A stretch of 64,000 nucleotides of DNA from Chionis minor (Eukaryota; Chordata; Aves; Charadriiformes; Chionididae), in assembly GCA_013398295.1 (NCBI GenBank), contig VZSF01003599.1, forward strand, positions 410,469-474,468, given 5' to 3'. Shown one piece after another: positions 24,781 through 35,299 of this stretch. Made by a program: the position numbers and the translations under genes. Within the stretch, counting starts at the first letter, position 1. Every line of letters starts with the position of its first letter. Under the pieces are notes generated by a model. The model did not search any database. It saw nothing but the letters and a program-made list of their open reading frames with translations, and was not told the DNA's origin.

Positions 24781-26930
24781 AATTTCAGCCTTACCTAGAC
24801 TTTGGCAATGAACCAGGAGAGTAAATGCCAACTTTGGTTCCACTGAGAATATTTTTCTTCTTGGGTTTCAGAGATAGCTCTTTTTCCTGCATCCAGAGAC
24901 CTGGTCTACCCTCAAGGGCACTTGGCACCTAAATAAAGAAATTCTATTATAATTGCGCTTTCTTTCTTTTCACATTATCTAAGTATTCCAGTAAAAATGT
25001 ATGGGCAGGCCAAATGTTTGAGTTTCAGCACAATGAAGTTTTAAATCATGCTTCTGCTGTTTTCCTCCCTTCCATTCAGAGCTATTTCTACAATTGGCAC
25101 TAATGACATGGTCAGGGAATAGAAACATGAAAGTAAGTATATCTTCTGTTACCTCCCTCAGATGAGATGTATTAAGTGGCATTGTGTGCCCTTGGCTCAG
25201 TGCAGTGGTGAGAATAAAATCCACTTGCGTTTCCAAAGTCAAAATATTTTGGCCATTGGAAAAATCCCTACCTATTACTTTCATACAGTATGCTATATAT
25301 TGAGGTTAGCTGAGATTTTTCTAACAAAATTTTTTTCCACAGGGAAATGTTTGTTAGCCTGACCAACTTTTGCCAAGGAAGGGGTTAGGAAAGAGAGACA
25401 AATAAAAAGAACTATGGTGCAAAAGGATTCATGTCTCACTTTCCACCAGGCTGGAAGTTTCCTATTCTATTTGGTCTTGAAGTACGATAAGGAAGTTTTG
25501 AACTCTAAAGAAAGGTAAAGGTCTTCAGCTCTTCCTTATGGGGTATACATTTTTTCTGAAAATGCAAATGTTTTGGAATCACAGAACAATCAGTTTCTGC
25601 TCGTTTCTATCAGATCCACACTTAAGGGCTCCCAATTTCTTCCAGTAGAGGGTTGTGAGATGCATACAGCACTTAGGCAGTTCATCACAATGTTCTTGTA
25701 ACCAACTGTGACTTTCACTCCAGGGACTTATATGCTGTCCTATGAAATGGAATGAGAATATATGTTTAGCCAGGAATTTTCATTGTATGTAATAGTTCAA
25801 TGGGCATTTTATTTCTCCAACTTTAGCGCTTTCCTTTCAGAAGTGTACACTCTGCAGGCACCTGCAGCTGTGCTTAAAGTGGTTAGGTTTCACACAGGCA
25901 GTCTTTGTTCTCATTTTTGTTTTAAGTATAAAAATGTGTTCTGTCTTGGTAAATATATCCAATATATCAAAAGATGGCAATTATTTAAAAGCAGCAGTTT
26001 CCAAACAACATTTTTACAGCACAGAATTAACTCCTTAGATATTTCTGACATTAGATCATGTTTTGGAGACATTGCAGTGATTGTCTTTTGAACCAAGAAT
26101 GATTCTACCTGATGGAGTCCAAAGCCTAGTGTAGGACAGCCTGTCGGTGAGGCAGAGGGCAGGAGTTGCAGTGTGTTCTCCTGTGCTTCCCAGTGCCTCC
26201 TACTATCAGCATGATGTTCTTCATATCTGCAGAGTACACCATTTCATTAAAGGGATACTAAAGATACTCTCGTGCCATCCTCCTCTTCAAAACACATCTA
26301 GGTGACATCAAAAGTCAGAGAACAAGCAAAATCTCCTCCTGTGATTTTGCAGTGAGATATGTGTCAGAAAAGAAAACAGGTATTAGCTTCAAGTTTTGGA
26401 GGAGTTATTAAACAACAGAGAGAAATGGGGTCATGCCCAACAAAGTCTTAAAAATTCAACTGAAAGTCCTCATTAGATTAAACACTTCAGTTGATGGAGT
26501 ATGCCTCCTAATCCTGCTCTCCTTAAATGCCTTCCCCTCTCCCCAGCCAGCTCCCTTTTTCTCCATTCCACGCTCACACCCTCTCTTTGTCTCTTGCATT
26601 TATCTGTGCTCACTAGTGCTGCACTGTGACCCCCACCAGGTGGACTAGTGCCGTTTCCCTCGGTGCCAAAGGAAATGCAGGTGACAAGGCTAATGATTGC
26701 CACAGCCTATGTCGGTCGTGGTCCAGGCCTTGGTTTTGAGAGCACTTTTGAGATGCACGATGCTCTGTGCATGCCAACACAGTGCAGAACAACAGTAAGC
26801 CTCTGGGGGTAAAATAAAGCTACAGCTGTGAAAAGGATACGTGCATCCACACGTTACAAAAAATGGCAAAATTGTTATTGTAGAGTTTTCCACTGCAGAA
26901 GTGATAGGCCTTAGGGCAACTCAGCTATTA
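24780..26930. other. No gene recognised; unique DNA
   Basis: Open frames up to 109 codons (25762-26091, plus) are aromatic-rich and unlike any protein I know. They overlap a minus frame (25911-26096). No repeat was identified. Confidence 0.5.
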
Positions 26931-26939
26931 CTAGTGACA

Positions 26940-27130
26940 TCAGGGAGCCACTGGAGCCCTGGTAGCGTGGTTGAGAACTGCCCAGACAGCCCCCGGGCAG
27001 CTGAGAACCTGCGCGCTTAGAGATTGCCTTCCAGGGAACGCGGAAGCCCAGGTTTGAGAGGACATCCAGGGACACAGCGGAGCAACAGCAATTCCAGAGA
27101 AGCCAGTATCACGGCACAGTCTAAGACAGG
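26940..27130. other. Small CpG-bearing GC-rich patch
   Basis: GC rises to about 57% with clustered CpGs (CCCGGG, CTGCGCGC, AACGCGG, AGCGGAG), flanked by AT-rich DNA. No long open frame is present. It could be a remnant CpG island, an orphan promoter or the GC-rich part of an old LTR. A TATA-like box is not evident. Confidence 0.3.
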
Positions 27131-27294
27131 CAGCATGAACAGCTCTCTGAAAGGGGGTCTTTTTCTCTTTGGGCTTAATTTGAAGCCCCTATGAAATGTT
27201 TAGAATAGGGTCTAACCTCTGGAAGGTCAAAGATGGCTTAAATATACATCCCAGGCTTCCTTCAACAATTTTAGCCACATGGGTGCTCTGGGCA

Positions 27295-27355
27295 ATATTC
27301 CTTAAGATCATTAATTAGTTAAGATGAATAATTAATTAAGATTATTATCTTTTCA
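27295..27355. other. AT-rich TAATTA cluster
   Basis: Within 60 bp there are three overlapping ATTAATTA/TTAATTA palindromes plus repeated TTAAGAT words. They give an approximate dyad around 27325. These are homeodomain-type recognition words, but in such AT-rich DNA they can arise by chance. Confidence 0.3.
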
Positions 27356-27359
27356 GGAT

Positions 27360-28680
27360 AGAGATCTTCTTCCACAGATTTTTCTAGGGGACAAAAAAAG
27401 CAGGGTCTTTTTTTGTGTGCGTGTGCCACACTAGCTTTTGCAGAATTTGTCAGCTTGAGAAGCTGATATGATATGATTGCAGCTGATACGATTGCAGCGA
27501 TTTCTTTCAGTTTTGCACTTCAAATTCCATCCTTTTTGCTAAAAAAGGAAGTCTCTTCTGTCATTAATTTTTGCACATTTTTCCAAAAAATGTGATGTCT
27601 CTTTAGCACTCCTCTTTTGTTGTCATATTACAAGTCTAATTGACATTTCTGTCAGGCCCAGGGGCCCTGGCCAGCATACAATGTTCTCAGTCCAGCATAT
27701 ACTTACCAAGAGCATCAGTAAAGCATGTTCACATGGAAGACAAGATATTAAAAACTGAAGTTAACAGAAGAAAAACACTGAAAACTTCCTTCAGCATCCT
27801 CTGACATCAATAAGCACCTGGTGACTGGATTCAGCAGACTTCAGGTCAAGCCCATAAAGCAGCCTCCAAAGGATGCTTAGTGTCTCTAGCCCTTAGCCAA
27901 TATATTAGCATGTGAGAGAAAACTACATTTTTTTGTACAGGTTAGTCAGCTACTGCCAGACCTTCAGTGCCTGGAGACTGCCACATCATTCCCCTTCCCT
28001 GAGTAACTCATTCATTCAACTGGGGAATCAAACTAGTATCCCTGACTGTATTTCAGCTCCCTCCTTCCTCTCGCACTGACTTTCTACTTTATCCCACAAC
28101 ATTAAAAGAGGCGCTATCACTCATCTGTCCTACTAATGCAGCAAATAAAAAGTGCATCTCGGAGGAAACAAACACCTTCAGCAGTTTAAAATGCCATTCA
28201 TATTTATGTTGCAAGAAAAGATGAACTCCATTCATTTGAGATGAGGAGCTAATGTAAGGTAGGTCAAATATCTTGGGCTCAGAGGAAGTGCTGTTTTCAC
28301 ACTACATTATACTATATGTTACTGGTGAGCTCTGTGAATCCATTAAATATGAATGCGTTTGCCTTGCAGAAGATAATCAAGTAGCTAAATCAGGGTTCAT
28401 TTCACCTCCAGCACCTTGACGTGTTTGTCAGAATTCCCTTGACACGCATCCCAGTGTGCTGAGTTAAATATATTTATAAACATGTGATTCTTTATAGAAT
28501 AATGGTAAGTGCCTGTTCTAGACATGATGTTTTCCAACACAGGGTCTGTCCTCTGTTCGGTGGTTGCATATCATTTACTTTGGTTGGATCAGAAATGTAA
28601 CGTTGATAGCAGGCAGTGGCGCTACAACAAGAAGTCAAATTATCGTGGTGATAACCTTGACACATACAAAGCTCCAGATG
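27360..28680. other. No gene recognised; short direct repeats
   Basis: The 9-mer GATTGCAGC occurs at 27475-27483 and 27490-27498 with a 15-bp period, next to GATATGATATGAT. The rest shows no coding or repeat signature. Confidence 0.5.
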
Positions 28681-28689
28681 CTTTTTAGG

Positions 28690-28765
28690 GTATTACTCAA
28701 AGACTATTTGAGTCAGTGAGAAAACCCTCATTGACTTTAGTTGGCTTCTGGATCAGGGCCCTCCA
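28690..28765. repeat. Fragment of ancient amniote repeat ('attgacttcagtgg' type)
   Basis: The sequence 'CCCTCATTGACTTTAGTTGG' followed by 'CTTCTGGATCAGGGCCC' matches a motif pair I associate with a very old, widely dispersed amniote repeat. That repeat reads 'tcccattgacttcaatggga ... ggatcaggccc'. It is probably related to the fragments near 2475 and 17565. The family name is uncertain. Confidence 0.35.
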
Positions 28766-28954
28766 GAGAGATGATTTCCTGAAGGGAAACCTAGCAGATT
28801 TAAGCACCAACATCCCTCTGGAACTGAAATTAATAATTACTTTGCAATTTATAGGCCTGTTCTTCTTCTATTTCATCATGGATTTAGTGAAAGATTCTAT
28901 GTTGCTTCATTTCTACTGCAAATATTTAAACACATGCACTATTTTATTATTACT

Positions 28955-28984
28955 CTTCTCTCTCTCTTTTTTTTTTTTTTTTTT
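28955..28984. repeat. (CT)n followed by T18
   Basis: A short CT-dinucleotide tract leads into 18 consecutive T (28967-28984). It is a polypyrimidine simple repeat. The minus-strand lysine-rich frame crossing it is an artefact. Confidence 0.9.
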
Positions 28985-28989
28985 AATTT

Positions 28990-31460
28990 CCCCGCTCAGG
29001 CTATATGCCCCAAAGGGATCAAAGTAGAACAGGGATAAATGATAGCTTATTAAAAGAGGAAAGCGAAATATTCTTCTGATTACTTCTTCAAGTCTTTGTC
29101 CACTGTTATACCTTGCTTTCATGGGTCTCAATGATCAATTTTATCATGAACTGTAAGGCACTCCTATGATAGTGTTGACCTAATTTTTGGTCAACTACAC
29201 TTTGCTGCACAAGTCTCATAACAACCTCATTGAGATGATATGGGCTGGAAGTATAATAGGTTGAACATCAGCCAGCCTAAATGGAAATTCTGTCAGCAGA
29301 CAAAGTGCTGTACTGGAGACTGAATGGCCTTGAAGGAACAGAGTGAAGTGAAACGTAATTAAACATGCAGGAGATATTTTTTAATCTATTGAAATAGAAG
29401 ATAACAGAATGGAAAAGAGCCAGGAAAAATTTAGTTATGTTAGAGGCGGACAACAGAAGCTGCATATCAAGGGTTTGGACCCAATCATCCTATGTTTGAA
29501 TTTTGAAAAAGGTCAAGACCTTGCAGCCCTGTAGTTTAGTTTAACCAAAGAAGAAGTGGGGCTAGAAAAGATGATGATGGCAGCTGCAAATGGACCACAC
29601 AGCTGGGAGACCTTCAGAAAGACGAAGAGTGAATAAAGATATAAGCATGAGTTCGGGGGGGGGGGNATGGAGAAATCACAATATACACCAGCTTTCTGCA
29701 GGTCTTCGGGTAAGTATAGTAATATTTAGGTCTTTAATGCCTTGGTATCAAAAAAGCAGCTGTGATCTCTACCTGGGAAATACTAAAATGGCACAATGGT
29801 TGTTACCAGCCTGTGTGACATTGATCTGTGGGTTTAGCTGAGAGTACCTATGGTTTCAGATGTTAGCAGCAGTGGATTAATCCAACTGTGACAGACAAAA
29901 TGCCGTTGCTATACACTGAAACTGTCTGCCTGGTCTGAGAATTTAATTTTGATGTGAATTTGCTGTTCCTTCATCAATACACAGCTGTACCCATATTGCT
30001 GAATAAATGCTCAGTTCAGTGCCACTGTGCTACTCCCAACAGCTTGAGACCAAACTGGCTGTACATGTTCTTGTGCTTTGCCTTAATCTTTGAGAAGATA
30101 CAACATGACTCTAAGAGGTTTTTTTGGTCTCAATCTAGTCCAGCAGGCAGCTTCTAAACTGTAACATACTATCCCCAAGCAAAGTGAGACTTGCACTACA
30201 CAGAACAGGTAACTACAAATTAGACAGTGTAAACTGTGCTCAGGAAGAGGGATACTGAAGCATCGCTCCTTTTCAGTACAGTCCCACACAGTGCAAACAA
30301 CAGTAAAGCAGAACAGTCCCGTGCAGATTTCTGTGGACGTGTGATTGAAGTTCCTCCTCAGCTGGCTGTTCAGGTTGGAATCCAGTTTAAACCAATACAA
30401 CCCATCTCCATAGTCAAGAGAGGGGAAGATACTTCCAAAAGATGAATTACCCCTGTGTTTTAGAAACCTGCTGTTGGCTTTTGAAGGAAGATGGGTGATG
30501 TGCTTAGACAGTATTTTTAGCTGGCTGAAGCTTAAGTTAAAGTAGTTAACATCACAAAATTTCTGGGAATTTGGCATCAGTGCCTTCCCTCAATTGATGC
30601 TCCTGTTCATGGAAGGACCTCCTTGGGGGGTCACAGTGCACAATGAATGTTGAGCTAAGCAAGAGGACAAATTTTTGCCAAGAATCACAGCCAGCGTACA
30701 GTGTCCAAATGAACTCTTGAAAGTTGTTCCCTATGATTCAATCTTTTTGTACTTTTTGAATTGAATTACTTCTTTCCAATTTCCCATACATAATTTGATT
30801 ATTACTGGTAACCTCTATGATTAAGATTTGTAAAAGCGAAGAATTATAGACCAGAGGACTTGAACTCAATTTTCTGGAGTTTTTACTTTGGGAGTCTCAT
30901 GGAACTAAACACAGAAATTTAGGAACATGATGGTTAGCTATTTCTTGCTCAAAGGGTCTTCATCAATTAAACCTCATATAAGTGTTTGGATGAACCATGA
31001 AGTTTGTAGAGTTCATTCCAGATCATAAAAATAGATAAAGGAAGAAAAACTATAAAATCATCCTTTCTAGGGAGAATAAGTAAAAATGGAAAGCACTTAA
31101 ATTTTCTCTTTATAAACTACTTAGTAATATTTATTTAATGATTGCCCAATTCAGCTACTGTAGCATTCTTTAATAACTCATAAAGCATATTTTATGCCAG
31201 CCATGAGATTTAATGGCATCACAGTGGGAGAAAAATCTATCTTGACGTGAAGCTTCTGAAAGCAATGGGAAAAAATGAAGCTGAGGGTTTTGGAAGGGAA
31301 AAATATTCTTTTTATTGAAGTAAATGCTTTCTATCAGCTTCTTCATCTGTGTACTGTAGCCAGGCAGCTATTATATGCAATTCAGGTCTGTCAGTTGAAG
31401 AGCATGATGCATATTAGAGCGGGTAAAAGTAGTGAGCAAGTTAAATTTAGACCTTATTAC
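28990..31460. other. No gene recognised; contains a G11 run and an N
   Basis: A run of 11 G (29655-29665) is followed by an undetermined base at 29666. The largest open frame is 30083-30577 (minus, 164 codons), with no recognisable motif. It is rich in Ser, Leu and Phe, consistent with chance in AT-rich DNA. No repeat family was recognised. Confidence 0.5.
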
Positions 31461-31469
31461 CTGCATTAT

Positions 31470-31650
31470 GTTAATGCCTCTAGGTGCTAACAGATTGAAA
31501 CCCGTTGTGATAGACACTGTACAAGCACATAGCAAGACAGAAGTCATTCAGGGCATGGACTGAATCAAAATAGACAAGACAGAAAAAGGGTAGGAGGTTT
31601 GGGGATGAAAGCAGAGAAAAATAAAGGAACTGGCAGAGCCAAGGGAAAAA
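31470..31650 (-). repeat. MIR/CORE-SINE-type relic, antisense
   Basis: Plus-strand words run in the order of an inverted amniote MIR-type element. 'TGATAGACACTGTACAAGCA' begins it, where the family reads 'tgctaggcactgtacaaaca'. Next are 'CACATAGCAAGACAG' and 'AATAGACAAGACAGAAAAAG' (family 'aatagacaagacagacaaag'), then 'GGTAGGAGG' and 'AACTGGCAGAGCC'. The match to the middle segment is unusually good for so old an element. Confidence 0.6.
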
Positions 31651-31769
31651 ACGGCTTATGGGTTTTTTTGGCAAAAAATACATTTCATCTATAAGTGAAC
31701 ATTTGTTAAAGCTGTAAAATGTTTTCATGAGCTATATTCTTCCCCAGGCATGTGAAAGAGATACATGCC

Positions 31770-31890
31770 AGGTACTGTAGACCCGGGTTCAAATCTAGTC
31801 TTTAGGGATTAGAAGACTTGGATCTTCGGTCTCCTAAGGAGTGACCTAATGACCAAACTGCTGTAGTTCCTTTTCCCCCAAGATATTTTC
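31770..31890. repeat. Ancient palindromic tRNA-like repeat
   Basis: The left arm is 'AGACCCGGGTTCAAATCTAG' and contains a near-perfect RNA polymerase III B box (GGTTCAAATC). The right arm is 'AGACTTGGATCTTCGGTCTC', roughly its reverse complement, followed by 'CTAAGGAGTGACCTAATGACC'. This follows the amniote repeat 'gacccaggttcaaatcc ... gggacttgaacctgggtctcc ... gtgccctaaccact'. It does not fold as a tRNA and has no convincing A box, so it is not a tRNA gene. Confidence 0.45.
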
Positions 31891-31899
31891 ATGAAGACA

Positions 31900-34810
31900 A
31901 AATAGTGAGGCTTTTCAAAACTTCATAGGGTTTTGTGGCTTAGGAAAAGCATTTTCAAGACATCTCTGACTAGGAGTGTCAACCTGCACCTCCAGAGACG
32001 CCCCCTGCCCCACTTGGGTCCTGTGCACTTCTTTTTCCTGTTTTTGTTTTGATTTTTTGTAACCATAAGAACCACGGCTTCTTTTGGTGCTTAGCTTTCT
32101 ATTCTGACCTTATTAAGCAAATAGAAGCAAGTCTGTAAACTCCTAAGTACACCCACAGGGACTGTCTTTTTGTTAGAGTAAGAACCACTGGTAAAATAGC
32201 TTACTGACAGCTCTGACCTCACTTTAACTCAATATGCCTGGTACAACGTGTAGTAGAGTTTAACACAGAACCTCAAAACAAACCAAAATTACTCAACAGA
32301 TTACCCAGATCTACTCTCTGAAGTGGCATGACCATACCTTGAAGCTGTGACAAAGGAGGCAGGGAAAACTGATACTGCTCTACTGATTATGGTCATACAC
32401 TGTTTTATTTAATAGCTAAATACTTGCACAGAATGATTTAATATAAGGCGACAGAGAACATGTATGAGTGTAGATATCAGATTAGTAGCTGACAAGCTCC
32501 ATCATATCATGGCTTTATTTATTTGGCTGTTACACAGTTTCTGTTTTAATGTCCTGAAAGGTGACTATTGCACAGTGACAGACAACAGGGAGGGTTCCCA
32601 TGTTTGAGGGTTTGGAATGCCTGTCATCACACAACGGTCTGAGGCTTCTCTCTAGCCTTGCATTGCAAGGATGTTAAAAAATACTCCCTCAGGAACAGCC
32701 CAATTCCACACTGCAGCAGCAAACAAAGCGCTGTCATTTTGGTGAGTTTTGTTTTGAAGATTACACAATGGCTGACGGCGTGCCTGAAGGAAGGCAAATA
32801 TCTCTGAACTGTCTATGATTCCCCAGAACTCCTTACATTTCAGCAAAGAAAACTTGAAACTTCTTTCCCCATCCTCTTTGCAATTGTATCTGTGCTCCCT
32901 GGATGCCCATGAGGCTGTCTGATGTCACCACACGGTAAGTTGTAAAAATGGATGCATGGGAACCATTTTCCCCTGGCAAGTTCATTTCCACAGTGTCTTC
33001 AGCTTTACCAAGCTTAATAATGGCAACAGGAAAGCCTAATGCGTACAACAACAGGCTGTGTCTTGGATCTATCAATGGGAATTACTTTCTGCAGTATTGG
33101 AGCACAAGGATGGATGGAAAAGTGATATGTAACATTTAAGTATTAACACTTAAGCTTTGATATTTTGCCACGTTTCTCTATCTTGTCTGACTTAATTGAA
33201 AACTGTTGACAGAAAAGCCAGATTCAATGGGTTTACAGCAACCAACTCTGTCCCTTCCTCTGTCTGGTAAAACTGCATCTTGCTTGTCATGGTCACATTC
33301 TGCCTTCTCGCTAATATACAGAAATGCGGCATCAAGAAAAGCTAGTTCTAGCCTAGTCCTAAGAGCAGAACAAAGTTGTTTCTGCTCACAACCTAGATGC
33401 CTGGAGACAGCAGGGGGAGAACTGAAAACAAGATACAATTCCAGAGCATTGCCAGTTCTGTGCAGGAAAAGATTTTTCCATAATTAAACGCTGATAACAA
33501 AGAAAGATTAACCTGGCTGGTACCTTACCTTCCTTTCCAATTCACCTTCCTAACTAGTTCCTTAATTTTCCTAAATTTTTGAAGATCTGATTTAGCAGAC
33601 TTGAAGGGGTCAAATCAAGTGGTCAGATCAAGCTCATGAACACTGAAATCAAAACAATCCTGTAAAGCAAAACACCTGAAACTGTCATATATTGATGTTG
33701 GAATATGGAATATTGCCAGCATCAAATGACTTACATAGCCAAGGTGAGTACCAAGAACATTGCTTTGCAATTTTCTGTAGCAGGTTATACAGCCCCTATT
33801 CATATAAAGGCCTCCAAGCCTAACTTATTTATCCTCACAACATATTACACTATGGAGAGTGAAGAAATATTTTTCCATTCATTAAGACAGAGAGGGACTG
33901 AGAGACCAGACCAACATAAAATATATTTAGCCACTTACTTCCCATTGAAATGGCATTAAGGGACAATTAGAACAAGTAACACATTTACATAATTTATTTA
34001 CCTATATTGCTATTGCCAATAAAACTCAACAAAAACATACTAGGGAAAAACAATATGAGCATCTTCTGCAATATGAGAACTCAGCAAAGATACATCAGAG
34101 TAGGTACCACATACGCTCCTTCATTTGGTGTGCCCCTGACCCTTTGTGTTTCTTACTGACTGATAATATTTATGCAAACCACCACTTCAATTAGAAACCT
34201 AGTGGGATTAATTGGATGGAAAAATACTTGCGATGCAGCAGATAAAGGTAAAAAAAAAAAAATCAAAGAGAGCTTTTCTCTCTTTGTCTATTGCCACCAA
34301 AATAACGCAGGCAGTTACAGGTTTAGTACAGGGATGTACCCCCTAAAGTGTTTCTAAACTAATAACCTTTGAAATGGATTTGCAGCCTTGGAGAGGCAGC
34401 AGGGATACACAAGGGAATAAGATTTGATTTAAGATGAACACTGGCTCATGCACTCATTAAAGTAGCCTGTTCTTCAACAAAATGTCACAGGGTCACATCC
34501 AACCTCTATACTCAGAAAAATCTCTGGTTTGATTATTTTACCCCCACAACCCCATGAGCTGCATGAAGTTGCATAAAGTGAACCTGCTGCCTTGATCCTG
34601 GAATATCAGATCATTAGGAGCGGGAGTAAATAGCTGCTATGGCCACATTGCTGCCTACCCTGCAGTAGCGTGACCATGTGTAAGGTATTGTATGCACATG
34701 TACAGCAAGGGCCTTCACAACTCAGTTTTGCTTTTTTGCCATCAAACTTCTAAAGAATATCACACTGAGATTTCAGTTAACATTTTGTGTGTGTGTTTGA
34801 CAGGCTGGTT
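31900..34810. other. No gene recognised; unique DNA
   Basis: Open frames are under 95 codons on both strands with no motif. No dispersed repeat was recognised in this AT-rich stretch. Confidence 0.55.
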
Positions 34811-34817
34811 CATAGTT

Positions 34818-34842
34818 AAAAAAAAAAAAAAAAAAAAAAAAA
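34818..34842. repeat. A25 homopolymer
   Basis: Twenty-five consecutive A followed by GAGGAAAAAGAGAG. A short TGTGTGTGTT tract precedes it near 34785. No retrocopy body is visible to the left. Confidence 0.95.
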
Positions 34843-35079
34843 GAGGAAAAAGAGAGTGCTTCAAGTGACTCCAGGATGGATTATAACGCTTGCTGCTGAC
34901 TGCGAGCCATGGAATTCCTTCTGCTTCCTGACTACATTCCAGTGGGTTCATGTAACACAACTCCAATAGATCACAAACTTTCCCAGTGGCAAGAGAAACT
35001 CAAAATCACAGACAGGAAACATCACTTTTCCAGTGTTTGCTTGAACAAAAAGAAAGGATTAACTAAAGGCACCCTAACT

Positions 35080-35290
35080 CCGTGCCTTGCCTGGTAGTCT
35101 TCTCTCACCGAGAATGCAGGGCCCCGCTGCTGGCAGAATTAGGGCAGAATTTTCCTCCCCCCTCCCCGAGTGTTGCACAGATACAGAATAAAGCTGCTCC
35201 CAGACTAGCTGCTGTTGCAATAGGTTTCCCCTATTGCAGATCTGGTGCTATATCCCCGGGATGCGAAACAGTGGGGTAGGTTCTGTCTTA
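35080..35290. other. GC-mixed segment with AATAAA and a short perfect hairpin
   Basis: AGAATAAAGCTGCTCCC near 35185 is followed by a perfect inverted repeat, TGCAATAGG (35216-35224) and CCTATTGCA (35230-35238), with a 5-nt spacer. The polyadenylation-like word followed by a stem recalls the R/U5 part of a retroviral LTR. However, no TG...CA termini, target duplication or internal retroviral sequence is visible, so this remains unassigned. Confidence 0.3.
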
Positions 35291-35299
35291 TTGGCCTCT

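Noticed and set aside
30083..30577. 164-codon minus-strand open frame
   Set aside because: Composition-driven Ser/Leu/Phe-rich translation without motif. Overlapping plus-strand frame open too.
31780..31810. tRNA gene suggested by GGTTCAAATC B box
   Set aside because: No cloverleaf can be drawn, no A box at the right distance and no terminator T-run. The context fits a palindromic SINE-like repeat.
34818..34842. Poly-A tail of a retrocopy
   Set aside because: No retroposed body visible. Treated as simple sequence.
35080..35290. Retroviral LTR
   Set aside because: Only an AATAAA and a short hairpin. No TG...CA ends, target duplication, primer-binding site or internal retroviral sequence.
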